Source: Pempheris klunzingeri
Lineage: Eukaryota > Chordata > Actinopteri > Acropomatiformes > Pempheridae
Assembly (NCBI RefSeq): GCF_042242105.1
Contig: NC_092034.1
Location: 15,261,644 to 15,325,643 of the forward strand
Direction of reading: 5' to 3'
Length of the DNA: 64,000 bases
Notes under the pieces: generated by a model
Told to the model about the DNA's origin: nothing
Database searches by the model: none
What the model saw: the letters and a program-made list of their open reading frames with translations, nothing else
In this document: positions 22,644 to 33,209 of the stretch, piece by piece
How the letters are laid out: each line of letters opens with the position of its first letter
How positions within the stretch are numbered: the stretch's first letter is position 1
Program-made: the position numbers and the translations under genes

Positions 22644-24958
22644 ATGCACTGGACGGCTCAGCTCAGCGTGGCTCTGCTGAACATCTTATGGATCGTCTTC
22701 TTTTTACAACCAGATCCTTTCTCAGGTGAGAGAGGCGTAGTTGACCCTAAATGTGACATGATTTACTGTTTTCTGCTGCACTTTGTTGACATCCTACGAC
22801 TTACTGTAGCAGCAGAAGTCGTGGTGTGGCAGCAGTAGTAGTTCTGGAACACTGGGAACTCATATTATGTGTGTGTGTGTTGATCCGCAGTGTCCGTACG
22901 GAGAAGAAGCTCTGACAGCTCTGATGAAGAGGGGCTGTTTGGAGAGTTTTGTATTCAGCTTCAGTCTGACATGAACTGGACATCACCTGTGCGTTCAGTC
23001 AACGTCAGCTCTGATGGAACCAACAGCACCAACACAACAGCTGGAGGTGAGCACCTCGTCTGGCCTTCACAGCCACTTCATGACTTGATATATAAGACAA
23101 AAAGTGTTTGGCATTCTTTGCTCATTTCCTTTTACCGCTGGCTTAATGGTTTTATTTGTAAGTGGAAAAAAAAAAAGATAATATGTCATAAACCATTCAT
23201 TAAATATGTAGACAGCACTTAAGAATGCTCCTTTGTTCCATAGGAGTTAATCATTAGTTTTAAAGAGTATTACTGTTGATGAGAACAACATGCTGGAAAT
23301 TCTTTAAAATTATTTCTGGCGTATTTTATGCCTTAGATAGATAACTATAGTGAAGAGATGACAGGAAACAAATCAACCCTGAACACATTCAGATTTCTGC
23401 ATTAAAACAGGATCATTTAAAATATTCAAATATTATGCAAACAACTATAGTATTCTGCCACCGTAATAACTGGTAAGTGAATACTGCATATTGGAACAAA
23501 AAAGCTCCAGTAGCCTATTTTTAAACTTTGGCCCTATTTTTTTTTAAATATTTTGGGTGTGTGGGTGCAAAAACTTTTGCAGTCCATTTGCTAGTACTGT
23601 ATTTTATTTAACAGGGAGCACGGAGAGCAACTTCACACTGCACGAAATTCCCTCCATCAAAATCCAGCGCGACTGTCAGTGCAACAAGACTAATATGCTA
23701 CAAAAAGATCTGGACTCTTCCAAGTTGTCACAGATAGAGCTCAGACCTCCCGCACCAGGATGTGAACCCAAGGTCATGTAAGTCAGTGGTTACTGTTGCA
23801 TTCACAGCTGCATTCGGTGGTGATAAAGGTGAAACTAGCAGTAATAGAAGCAGCAGCAGCAGCAGCATCTATATAGCTGGCAGCAGTGTCACATGTTTTA
23901 GTATCAGCTGCATTCTTCATGTCACCACATACACAACAGATGACATGTTTCTGTTATTGTCATGTTTTCTCTCTAGCATGACGTTTCCCAACATGGAGCT
24001 GTGTGTCGATGTGGAAGTCTACTTTTCTGCCATTACTCTACATGTTATGTAAGTTCTGGATCTTTGGGATGTTTAAAAAAAGTCATTGCACGATAATACA
24101 ATCGTGATAATGTAACGTTACTTCGTGACCTTCGGGGAAAAGCCTTCCATTTGCTGCTGTTGTATTGTGTATTGTGTCGTGTTGTCTCCCTGAAGTGTGC
24201 ACATGGTCTCACATGGGTTTTGTGCTCATATCCGTTAGACACCGGGGTGACACAACTCCAGCTAGTCCTCCTGAGCTGGGACTCACCTCCTCGGGGGTCA
24301 CCACAGCCTCTGGGTTGATTTCTAGCAACAGCTCAGCAGCTGCTTTCGTCACGGTGGCCCATCAGACAAAAGCTCCTGTCCAGGAAAGGATCCAGCAGAA
24401 CCAGACAAGAGCTGCTCGTGAGTTTCTGCCTTCAACACGTCTGACATTTCTTTAGTTGTCTGCAGCTGAGCCTAGATAATGTGTTGTCTTTGACTGCTGG
24501 TGGCATTCAATTAACTAAAATGTTATTGTTTAAGGAACTCTGACTAAGTGCTGCATAACAGTCACCAATTCCCCAATTACTGAAGCGATAAAGGGATACA
24601 TCATACAGCGCTCCTCCCCTCCCTGTGTACAGGCTTTGATGTAAGTACAAGCTATAATGTTGTCATGCTAGCAACGATATGCAGACACTTAGTCCTTTCT
24701 CTAAAACACTTGATGATCTATTTATTTGTTAATGAATAAATGTATTACAGGCCAAGATATAATTTTCAGTGTATTTTTGAGCTACTGCAAAGGTTTGGAC
24801 TGACAGGGGCCCTCATCCTGTTTTCTCTCTACAGATTTCACACAGTTAACAACCACCTCTACTGTGTTCATCCACGTGCTCGATGGGCTATCCATACTGT
24901 GAAGGCCTATGAAAAAATGAAGCGGGAGAAAAATAATGAGGAAAAAGATTTATTTTAG
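22644..24958 (+). CDS. Gene A: secreted two-module chemokine (CXC + CC), 293 aa
   Basis: Seven exons: 22644-22725, 22891-23046, 23615-23777, 23977-24048, 24239-24417, 24535-24640, 24835-24958; 882 nt, 294 codons with TAG, all junctions in phase. Residues 1-27 are a hydrophobic signal (WIVFFLQPDPFS). Residues 28-98 are an acidic, Asn-glycosylatable extension with the motif FGEFCI. Module 1 (about 99-158) is CXC: Cys100-Gln-Cys102, Cys129 in PGCEPKVI, Cys143 in ELCVD. A Ser/Thr linker (about 158-217) follows. Module 2 (218-293) is CC: Cys223-Cys224 (TKCCITVT), Cys248, Cys263 in YCVHPRARWAI, then a basic helix KAYEKMKREK. Each module occupies one exon pair with phases 1 and 2, as in single chemokine genes. 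No signal peptide, stop or polyadenylation signal separates the modules. Function is inferred: a secreted ligand with two chemokine heads of different class. Receptor unknown. Confidence 0.85.
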
Positions 24959-25312
24959 TTCATGAATCACTTGTAAGGAAAAGAGTGGCATTACATTTCC
25001 TTTCCCGACCCGCTCAAATCAAATGACTCAAACACATGTGAACATTTTCAAAGTTTGTGTCTCTCACGCATTTTTTTCCTTTTCCTTTTTTAAGCAGATT
25101 TGATCGATGTCGACTTGATATGCACTTTTGAGTGAGCAGGCTGTTTCCTTTTTATTAGGAAGTCAGAAAAAAATAGATTGTTATTCTTGCATCATGTCCT
25201 AGCGTGTTGGAGGCTTTGCTAGTTTTAATGTGTAGACTGCACCCGCTTCTTTTTTAGACCGCTTCTCAGTCACCCTCCCTTTTTAACATTTATAGGCAGG
25301 ATGTAAGAATTC

Positions 25313-25318
25313 AATAAA
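25313..25318 (+). terminator. Polyadenylation signal AATAAA (gene A)
   Basis: Canonical hexamer 355 bp after the gene A stop codon and before the next paralogue start at 25880, which supports gene A ending here. Confidence 0.75.
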
Positions 25319-25879
25319 TGGCTTATACACACTACAGTGTGGCTGTATTTGTCCACAACTAAAGCCTGTAAGCCGCCATGGATGGAGGCTGCTGTATAGA
25401 CACGACATCAATGGAAGTTACAATAAAGCATAGTCGTAATAATATGTTTTCATAAAAGACAAAACTGTTCATCAATAAACACATGAAATGTTCTTATAAC
25501 TGGTTACAAGAATAGCTTTTGGGGTATTTTATACCTTTAATAGAGAGTGGAGAGTCTGCATGAACCACATCCGATAATTAACAACTTTTCCTCTATTTAA
25601 TGAACTGAAATAAAAGATAAGCAAGACGTTGTCAGCCTCAGTTCAACCGATGAATTCATTGATACTTGAATGTGACGATGTGTTGGAGAATGTGGGGAAT
25701 AGTTGAATAAAAAAATGAAACCTTTTGAGCTATATTTCTGTCTGTGAATGGCGGTGGGGCCTCGAGGATAAACCTCACAGTCATCTTTGCAGAGCTCTTT
25801 CCCTCCAGTTCTCCGGCTGGCAACAATGGAACAAGACTTTATACACATGGAACAGTGAAAAAGAACTAAATGGAACTAA

Positions 25880-26166
25880 ATGAGAAACATACGCTGGGTG
25901 GTTCAGATCATTCTGGCTCTCCTGAACGTTGCGTGGGTCGTCTCCTTCTTGCAACCAGATCTTTTCTCAAGGTGAGAGAAGCTGCAGCCGGATGACGACA
26001 CAGATCCAGGCAGACGTTGATGATAATGTGGTGGGCTTTTATTTGCAGCGTCCGTGTGAAGAAGAAGCTCTGATGAGGACGTGGTGTTTGGAGAGTTTTG
26101 CATTCAGCCTCCACCAATCAAAATCATCTCTGATATAACCGACAGCAGCCACACAGCATCTGAAGG
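25880..26166 (+). pseudogene. Broken paralogue: first two exons of the gene A/B family
   Basis: Exon 1 (from ATG 25880 to about 25971) encodes IILALLNVAWVVSFLQPDLF and matches gene A exon 1 (LLNILWIVFFLQPDPFS). It has one extra A before the donor, which shifts the phase. Exon 2 (from about 26049) retains FGEFCIQPPP, but the arginine codon matching CGG in gene A has become TGA in the family phase; the shifted phase also meets TGA within eight codons. It ends at 26166, before GTTAGT. No matching chemokine module exons lie between here and the independent start of gene B at 27156. Reading: a partial tandem duplicate, dead. An untranslated upstream exon role for gene B cannot be excluded. Confidence 0.75.
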
Positions 26167-27155
26167 TTAGTCTTGTTTTTTCAGTTCAGTTGTTGGCCTC
26201 ATTCTGCCACATCCTTGTTGTATGACAGACAGTATACTGAATGCATATTTTGATCTCTTATATGTTGGTCTTTTTGTTGTTTTCTGTTGTAAACCTGTAA
26301 TTTGTCTTCATCTGCTTCTGTCTTTGACATGTATTATCTAACACTAGTAAAGAAATGCAGGGGTGTCCTCAGCTCACATACAATTAAGACTTTGTCCTTA
26401 CAGCAGAGCCATCCTCTGTGTCACACCTGTGTTTCCTGACACTCTTAAGCTGTCCTTTTTTTACTAAAGCGTTAAAAATGCAAAAAAAAAACCTTCCTCG
26501 TTGGACCTTTAAATTTTGCTTCAAACAACTAAACACACATGAAGAAACGATTAAGATAAAAGCAACAAAACAGACAAAAGTGACGTGTACGTACAGTTAA
26601 TAATGTGCACATGCAAACGGATGTGGAATCATTCTACACTCTGTCAAGGGGTTGACAGTTTACGGTCATTTATCACAATAAAATACTGCTGCTGATGCTC
26701 TTTCTCAAGATCATGCTTGTATTTGGAGATCCTACTAGAATAGGCTTACATGGTTTAAAGTTCTAAAAACACAAAATAAAAATAAAATATTGGTTTTTTT
26801 TCTTGGATATCTACACTTTTTAAATAATAATATTTATTAATCCGTTTCAGCTAAGCTGTGAAGACAGATCCATATGTTAGAGCATCTTTCTTCAAGTTTT
26901 GTGGGTTTGGTTTCATTTGAATAAGAAAATGTGCTACAGGATGGTTTACTCCAGTCTGGAGTTTAATGCACATATAGCAGCATCGGCACAACATGATACA
27001 ACCATTAGATGAGAGTATCACTTGGGCAGGTCTTCAGCTTCAGTACTTCCTTCCTTCCTGCTGACTGATCAGATATTCGGTCTCCTGTAAGCTAAAGCTC
27101 TTTAAAGTCATTCTGCCTCACAGAAATCCTGTTGGTGGTATGGTGCACGTCCAAG

Positions 27156-30100
27156 ATGGGCCTCTTCATCATCTTCATGATGACTCTTCTGCTCCAATCA
27201 ACTAAAGAGAGTGAGTTCAGTGGCTGATCTGCTTATACGCTTTTATAGACATTAATACAATTAAAATCCGGTACTTTCAGACTATTTTCACAGTATCACC
27301 ATCAGGAATTGATAATAATAACACACTGTTCTGTTGTTATATTATAGGAATGATGTTTATTTATAGGAATACAATATGATCACAAGGAACATTAAATTGT
27401 TTGATTCCTTTGGGTACAATTGGACATTGATGCATGATTATGTTTTTGGTGGAGAATGCTTATTCTTATTCATTGTGTCTCAGATATAGTTTTGGTATGA
27501 CAAGCTTTGGGTTTGCAGCAGGTTAATGCAGACAGGCCTTAAAGTCAGTGAAGAATGTATGCAATGATGTTTTGGATTGAAGCTATTTTAAAGATTTGAG
27601 TGAAATTGGCTTAATTTGGGATTTCAGAACAAAGTTACCGATCAGAAAATGTTGTAAAGCCCTGCTTATGTTAAGTAAAGAGGACTTCGCCGCCAGCCCA
27701 GTGGATTTAGAAATGATCTTGTTCTCTCCAGATGCAGAGTCGAAGACTCAGACGACATCTGAACCTGACAACTCCGAACGTTTTGGCGAGTTCTGCCTGC
27801 GCATTTTTGATGACTCTCATTGGACCAGCACTGAATCAGCTCCCCACTTGCCAACAAAGTCAGAGGAAGCAACCAAACATGCAGCCCAGCAACCCAAACA
27901 GCCCACCCAACCAACCAGGCAGGCCCCTAAATTACCCAACCAGTCAACCCAGCCAAACAGGGAATCAACCCAACTGCTTGAAAAGCCAACCACAGAGCCA
28001 ACCCTTTCAGACAGTCAGTCGACCCGACCACCCACACAGTCAACTCCTGGTTACTGGGAATCAACCCAACTACCTGAAGATGACCAGTACCCATTGGAGA
28101 TTGTCACCCATGAAGTCAATGAGATAACGATCCCTCCTGTTGCTTTCCACAGTAATTGTGAGACCCTTATTCAACAACCTTTTTTTTTATGACATTATTT
28201 GAACCTACTATGATGCAAAGTTGCCAATTGCACATGAATACTTTTTAAATGATCATTTACATTTATGTTATTTGTGCACTGGACATTATGAAAAGTTGTC
28301 TGTCACCCTCTTTTAAGACGAACAAGGATGTCGCTGCCAAGGAAAAGAGACAAAACCTCCAAGTGAAACCTCCCGAGTTATAGAAGTAACGATGCGGCTC
28401 CCCAGTCAAACATGTAGCTCCACTGAAGTCATGTGAGTGTTCTGAGTGCGTGGTGAGCCTCCAGTTCAGTCTGTCAAAAGAGCAAAATTAAAAGTAATGT
28501 ATTTTGAAATGACCGTAGACAGCAAAAGACTGAATGTTCATTAGTAGATAAAGTGCAGATGACAGAGCTGTATTGCAAAATGTCCCCAACTCTTGTGTCC
28601 CAGTGAGACATTGAACGACGGCAGTGAGGTTTGTGTGACTGCATCCGACTTCTTATCATCCTACGACAAATTTGTGCGGTGAGTTCTATCTGATATTGAA
28701 TAGATAACAGCTCAGTATAGATTTTTCAGTTTATTTTATTTCTAGAGGAGCACTGTGTTGCTTCTTCTTGAATGTAAGTACCGATGTGTCTCTGTGTTTT
28801 TTTTAATGAGCCATTTCCTCACTGATAAGAGGATGTATTAATGATTTTTTTCCCCCTCTGAGTTGACAAGAATATGTTACTCCACCTCCAGTCACTTCTT
28901 TCAGCCTGTGGCTGCGCACCAGTCCAACAGCAAAGAGCTTTTGGACACAGCTCCTACTCCCGTGGACCCAACTGAGTTACCCATAACCACCCCACCGCAT
29001 GAGCTAAATCCACAGCCAACCATAATAGATTACATAGATTATGAATATAATGGTAATTTGCCATTAAAGAGCAGCACATTTTATGCAGCACGATGACAAA
29101 TACCACGCAGCGTTTTATGGATTAAATGTTTGTCTCATGAGGCTTCGCAGACGGTCAACATTGCGGATTCTGCAGCATCAAGACAAACTTGGACATAGTT
29201 GACCCAAAGGCTGTACAATCCCTGAATGTGATGATGCAGCCATCTCCCTGTCCTGCCCATGTCTAGTAAGGCTCCCACCATTAATTTTCACAAAATAACT
29301 GTTTAAAAATGTAAATAGATCCATCTTTACATTTTTTAATTCTTAAACAAGAATTAGTGGAATTCAGGATTTACTGTAAATAGACGAAAAGATGGATGAA
29401 GACTCTCATTTGGTCTTAATTATTGAAATGTTCAGCTCAAATTATAATCGTGGCTACAGTTCAGTCAGATATGTCAATAGCTGGTTGCTAGATGTGTGTA
29501 AAATGAAAACTCACACACATCCTCCTTAACTTTGTCTGTATAACTGTGGTGTCATCGCATGAAGAAAACTATATGCGTTTTTTGTCTCCCCACTGGCTCA
29601 CAGTGTCAGCCTGAAAGATGCTGAGGATTTGTGTTTGGACGAATTCTTTCCAGCGGACGTGTCGATGGTGGAGAAACTGGAAATCCCCCCTCCCCATGAA
29701 GGTAATTTTGAGTCCAACAGTCCACTACTAGTCAGCATACTGACCAGGACCTGGAAAAGCAGTGCATTCACATGTTAAACAGAGCAGGAAGTATCACATT
29801 TTGCCTTGAAAAATGATTACAACAATTAGTTTAATTACCAAAATTGCTTTTTTCTTCTTAATCGAATCAACTGGATCAATCAATGAACTACTTGTTACAC
29901 CTCTCGATAGCATCTGGATTGTGAAAAATTGTCTTTAATCTCTTGCAAGTCATCGATGGATGTCGCTGCCGTGAGAGAGAGCAGAAACTGCCAGATGAAA
30001 CCTCCCCAGTCATAAGCACAAGGATTTGGCCCCCCAGTGAAACATGTAACTCAACTGAATTCATGTAAGTGCTATTTTAGTGTGCGTGAAAGAGAATGAG

Positions 30101-31664
30101 ATCATTCTAATCCAGCGTCATTCTGTTTATAGTGACACTGAAATTTAAAACACTGAATGTAGTTACAGATATTTAGACTTTATTTTCCCCCCCAGTGAGA
30201 CACTGACGGATGGCAGGGAGGTGTGTGTGACTGCATCCACCATCCTAGTGTACCTTCTAGCGGCTCCTATGTAAGTCAGTACTATCTGTCACACAGTTAA
30301 GATTGTCCTCCTTTATTTTTGTACATGCAAAACAAATGTAAATGTGAATTCAAGCTAACATCAAAAAAGGCCGGCTCGTTCCACAGTCACTCTCGATGAC
30401 TCATTTAATTCAGCTCACTTAGTTCAACTTTCAGATTTGGGGTGATTCACTTGAATTATGGAAAAAGCAGATTAACCTTTGTCTGTGCTATTTAGCCGTG
30501 CAAATGTTTGTGGTTTCATTTGGCCAGGATTTAAAGGGGCACTCCACTAATCTTACAAATTATACCTCATATGAGGAACTTTGACCTGGTAATGAAACAG
30601 TCTCTATTTATTACTGATGCCTGTATATGGACTACATGGGCAAACAAGATCACTGGGGATGTTGATAACTAGAATATGAATATTACTTATACAGTGCTTG
30701 TACCAAGTATAGCTTATAAAGCATATTGTGTATTTGGTCCCTTTGACTGCACAGCACTTCAGTATGGGACGGGTGATCCAAACCCCACGCTTCCTTTTCC
30801 GACTTGTATTTCTATTTTTCTGGGGTGTTCAAATGCTTCAAATGTCCATAACTGATGGACACAAAGTTATTATGGTATAAAGTTACTATGGAGAACCTTT
30901 AGAATCCATATTTGTCAGCTGACCGTGGCCATTTCCTTGCTGATACCATGGGGGATGTTTTGTAAATGTAACATCAGTGATCATTTCCTGTGAGTTGATA
31001 AGGCTGTGTTCCTCACCCTTCCCCCAGCCAAAGGTCTGCTTTTTCAGTTCTGGCACCTGAAGTGAATACACTGCCTGTGCTAACGCTACCAGGTAACGGG
31101 TACCCTGTTGGTGAGAAGGAAGAGGCAGGATTCCTGCCAAAACATGAAATTGTGGAAGCTTTCGGTGAGTTTTACAGTGACATGGATGCAATAGCATCAC
31201 ATATAATTAAAAAGTTTTACCTTGGACGCATCAAGTTACTGTTTAAAGGTTTATCTTGGATGGTTTCACAGAGGAGCTCCTACATGCCATGTGCAAAAGA
31301 TGCAGAACTGTTGAAAACTTGAGCAACGTTGACCCAAACAATGTGCAATCCCTGGGGATTCATGTGCAATCATTTGGCTGTCCTGCCTCCATTCAGTAAG
31401 TTGCATGTTACTCTTCTAGTCTTTCACACGTATACGCATAACTTGCCACAGAATCAATCCCATTCGAGAGCCTCCTATAGATAAGCAATGAAGTACAATG
31501 GTGGGCATTTACACATATACGAAATCGGCCTTACATACTATATTTATAAGATGTGTCTTTTGTCTCACAGCGTCTGGCTGAAAAATGGAGAAGACTTCTG
31601 TGTGAGCACGCCAGACATGGAGCTCAGGACTCTGGTGAAGAAGCTGGAAAGTCAAGGCCACTAA
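27156..31664 (+). CDS. Gene B: secreted four-module tandem chemokine, 527 aa
   Basis: Twelve exons: 27156-27210, 27732-28151 (alternative donor 28157), 28318-28432, 28604-28678, 28892-29052, 29151-29265, 29604-29701, 29950-30064, 30196-30270, 31028-31164, 31272-31395, 31571-31664; 1584 nt, 528 codons with TAA, in phase at every junction. Signal peptide about residues 1-18 (MGLFIIFMMTLLLQS). Exon 2 gives FGEFCLRIF, then a mucin-like Gln/Pro/Thr stalk. Modules: M1 CXC, Cys163/165/191/207; M2 CX2C, Cys280/283/309/324; M3 CXC, Cys351/353/379/395; M4 CX2C, Cys463/466/492/507. M1 and M3 share GCRC and DG-EVCVTAS; M2 and M4 share VDP--VQSL and LK--ED-C----KLE. Pro-rich linkers follow M1, M2 (short) and M3. 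Each module is a phase-1/phase-2 exon pair. A single-gene reading is supported by the absence of internal signal peptides, stops and polyadenylation signals. The splice model is a prediction; function unknown. Confidence 0.85.
27860..28090 (+). repeat. Coding low-complexity stalk in gene B exon 2
   Basis: Imperfect CCAACC/CAACCC-type units encode PTQPTRQAP, NQSTQPNRESTQLLEKPT and YWESTQLPED. ESTQL occurs twice. The composition is Pro/Thr/Gln/Ser, expected to be extended and O-glycosylated. In CX3CL1 and CXCL16 a comparable stalk follows the chemokine head; here it precedes it. Confidence 0.75.
30530..30900. repeat. Probable dispersed repeat inside the gene B intron
   Basis: The segment opens AAAGGGGCACTCCACTAATC and shares its start with another copy near 15145 in this window. 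It fills most of the long intron between gene B exons 9 and 10. The right end is uncertain and no family is assigned. Confidence 0.35.
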
Positions 31665-31809
31665 GAAATATACCCCTTTGATCCAGTGGGGGAGGGATTA
31701 CAGGGTGGGCTATTGCAGGACAACCAGGATGTGGTGCTGATACGCTGAGGTTTGGATTGGGGGTGATGACAGTATGCATCTTATTTTCAGTCTTTTTGTT
31801 TTTCTTCAT

Positions 31810-31815
31810 ATTAAA
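31810..31815 (+). terminator. Polyadenylation signal ATTAAA (gene B)
   Basis: Common variant hexamer 146 bp after the gene B stop codon, with T-rich sequence downstream. Confidence 0.6.
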
Positions 31816-33209
31816 CTACATAAATATGTTCCCTTTTTCATTATTACGAAGACGGGAAAAGTCATGACGGCCATCTTCCTTTACTGGTGGTAGATTCATG
31901 TATTTTTGAATTTCTTGTTTTCAGATATTTTCTCATCTCTGTACCTCTTTGAATATAATTAAATAGCACTCACCCATCAGTTCATGAATATTCTTGAAGT
32001 GGAATCTCAGCACCATGTTAGTTACTGTTATTTGGAGTCAAATATACAGTAGAAGGTGGAAAATATCACCTCAAGACTCGAGACAAAGCCTTAAGACGTA
32101 GTGAAAACTGTGAGTTTTCGTCAAAAGGCGTTGCTGTGGCGACGCAGCGAATTTCGATCGAAAATGTTCCTTCGCTGTGAGCATTAAAAGTGCAGTAACT
32201 CCACAATACAAGGTCCTATCTTCACCACATTTATTCTGCTTGATGACTGTCCGGCTATGAAGACAAGCACATAGTGGCGGGAGGAAGTGCATGTTTTATT
32301 CTCAGACGTCTCTCTCTCTCAGCAGGTTCACCACAGCCACCTCAAATTTGGTTTTTCAATCTGTTCCAAACTTGTCATGATGAATAAGACTCCCGGCCTG
32401 AAGACATCTACATGCCAATTAGGGACCACAGTCATTGCAGCAACAGCACAAATGAAACAGGTCATATAGACTATGAAAACAGCAAGAATGTAAAAATCAA
32501 CAAATAAAAAATAGCAAGTTTTACATAAATGCTTGGGGGAGTGATCACAATCACATAACAGAGAGCAGGGCAGCATGGTGGTGCTGTGGTCAGCACTGTT
32601 GCCCCACAGCTAGAAAGGTCCCTGGTTTGAACCTGGAATCTTTCTGTGTGGAGTTTTGCTTGCTAGCGTGAGTTCTCTCCGGGTACTCCGGCTTCCTCCC
32701 ACAATCCAAAAGACATGCAAGCTGGGCTAATTGGTAACTCTAAATTGCCCGTAGGTGTGAGTGTGAGAGTGAGTGTCTGTCTGTCTCTGTATGTGGCCCT
32801 GTGAATGGCTGGCGACCACTTCAGGCTGTACCCCGCCTCTTGCCCGAAGTCAGCTGGGACTGGCTCCAGCTCCCCCACGAATGAAAGAATGAAAAGTTGC
32901 ACATACAGATAATTGACCACGTTTACAGTGTTAACTGTAATCCCTAAATTATGATTGTATAAGCTTTTAACAATGATTTCAACATGATAGTGTTTATAAT
33001 AACGCCAGGATCAGATGACAGACATGTGGAACAGTATTTGATCCAGACTATGGCTTTCTACGCTTCACAGAGCTCATCTTTCGGTTACCTACAGTGACAT
33101 ATTACACAGTATGTGATGCCCTTGTACCTTTTTCTGGGCTACTATTAGTCTCTTTGCATCCTAAAATGTTAATTCAGTCATCTGTTCAGTAATTTATGAA
33201 ATTGTCCAG
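31816..33209. other. Intergenic DNA between gene B and ccdc96
   Basis: No coding exon recognised. It contains the SINE-like element at 32566-32893. The ccdc96 3'UTR (minus strand) must occupy part of the right side, but no clear AATAAA on that strand was found close to the stop. Confidence 0.5.
32566..32893. mobile_element. tRNA-like SINE / dispersed fish element
   Basis: The stretch starts GGGCAGCATGGTGGTGCTGT, has a polymerase III B-box-like GGTTTGAACC, and continues GGGTACTCCGGCTTCCTCCC, AATTGCCCGTAGGTGTGA and GTACCCCGCCTCTTGCCC. It ends near CTCCAGCTCCCCCACGAATG. This is one of the most frequent interspersed sequences of teleost genomes, and this copy is nearly full length. A fragment of the same family lies at 51085-51190. 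Confidence 0.75.

Noticed and set aside
27156-31664. Gene B as four separate adjacent chemokine genes
   Set aside because: Modules 2-4 have no signal-peptide exon, no start codon in context and no upstream polyadenylation signal, while the linkers splice in phase into the next module.
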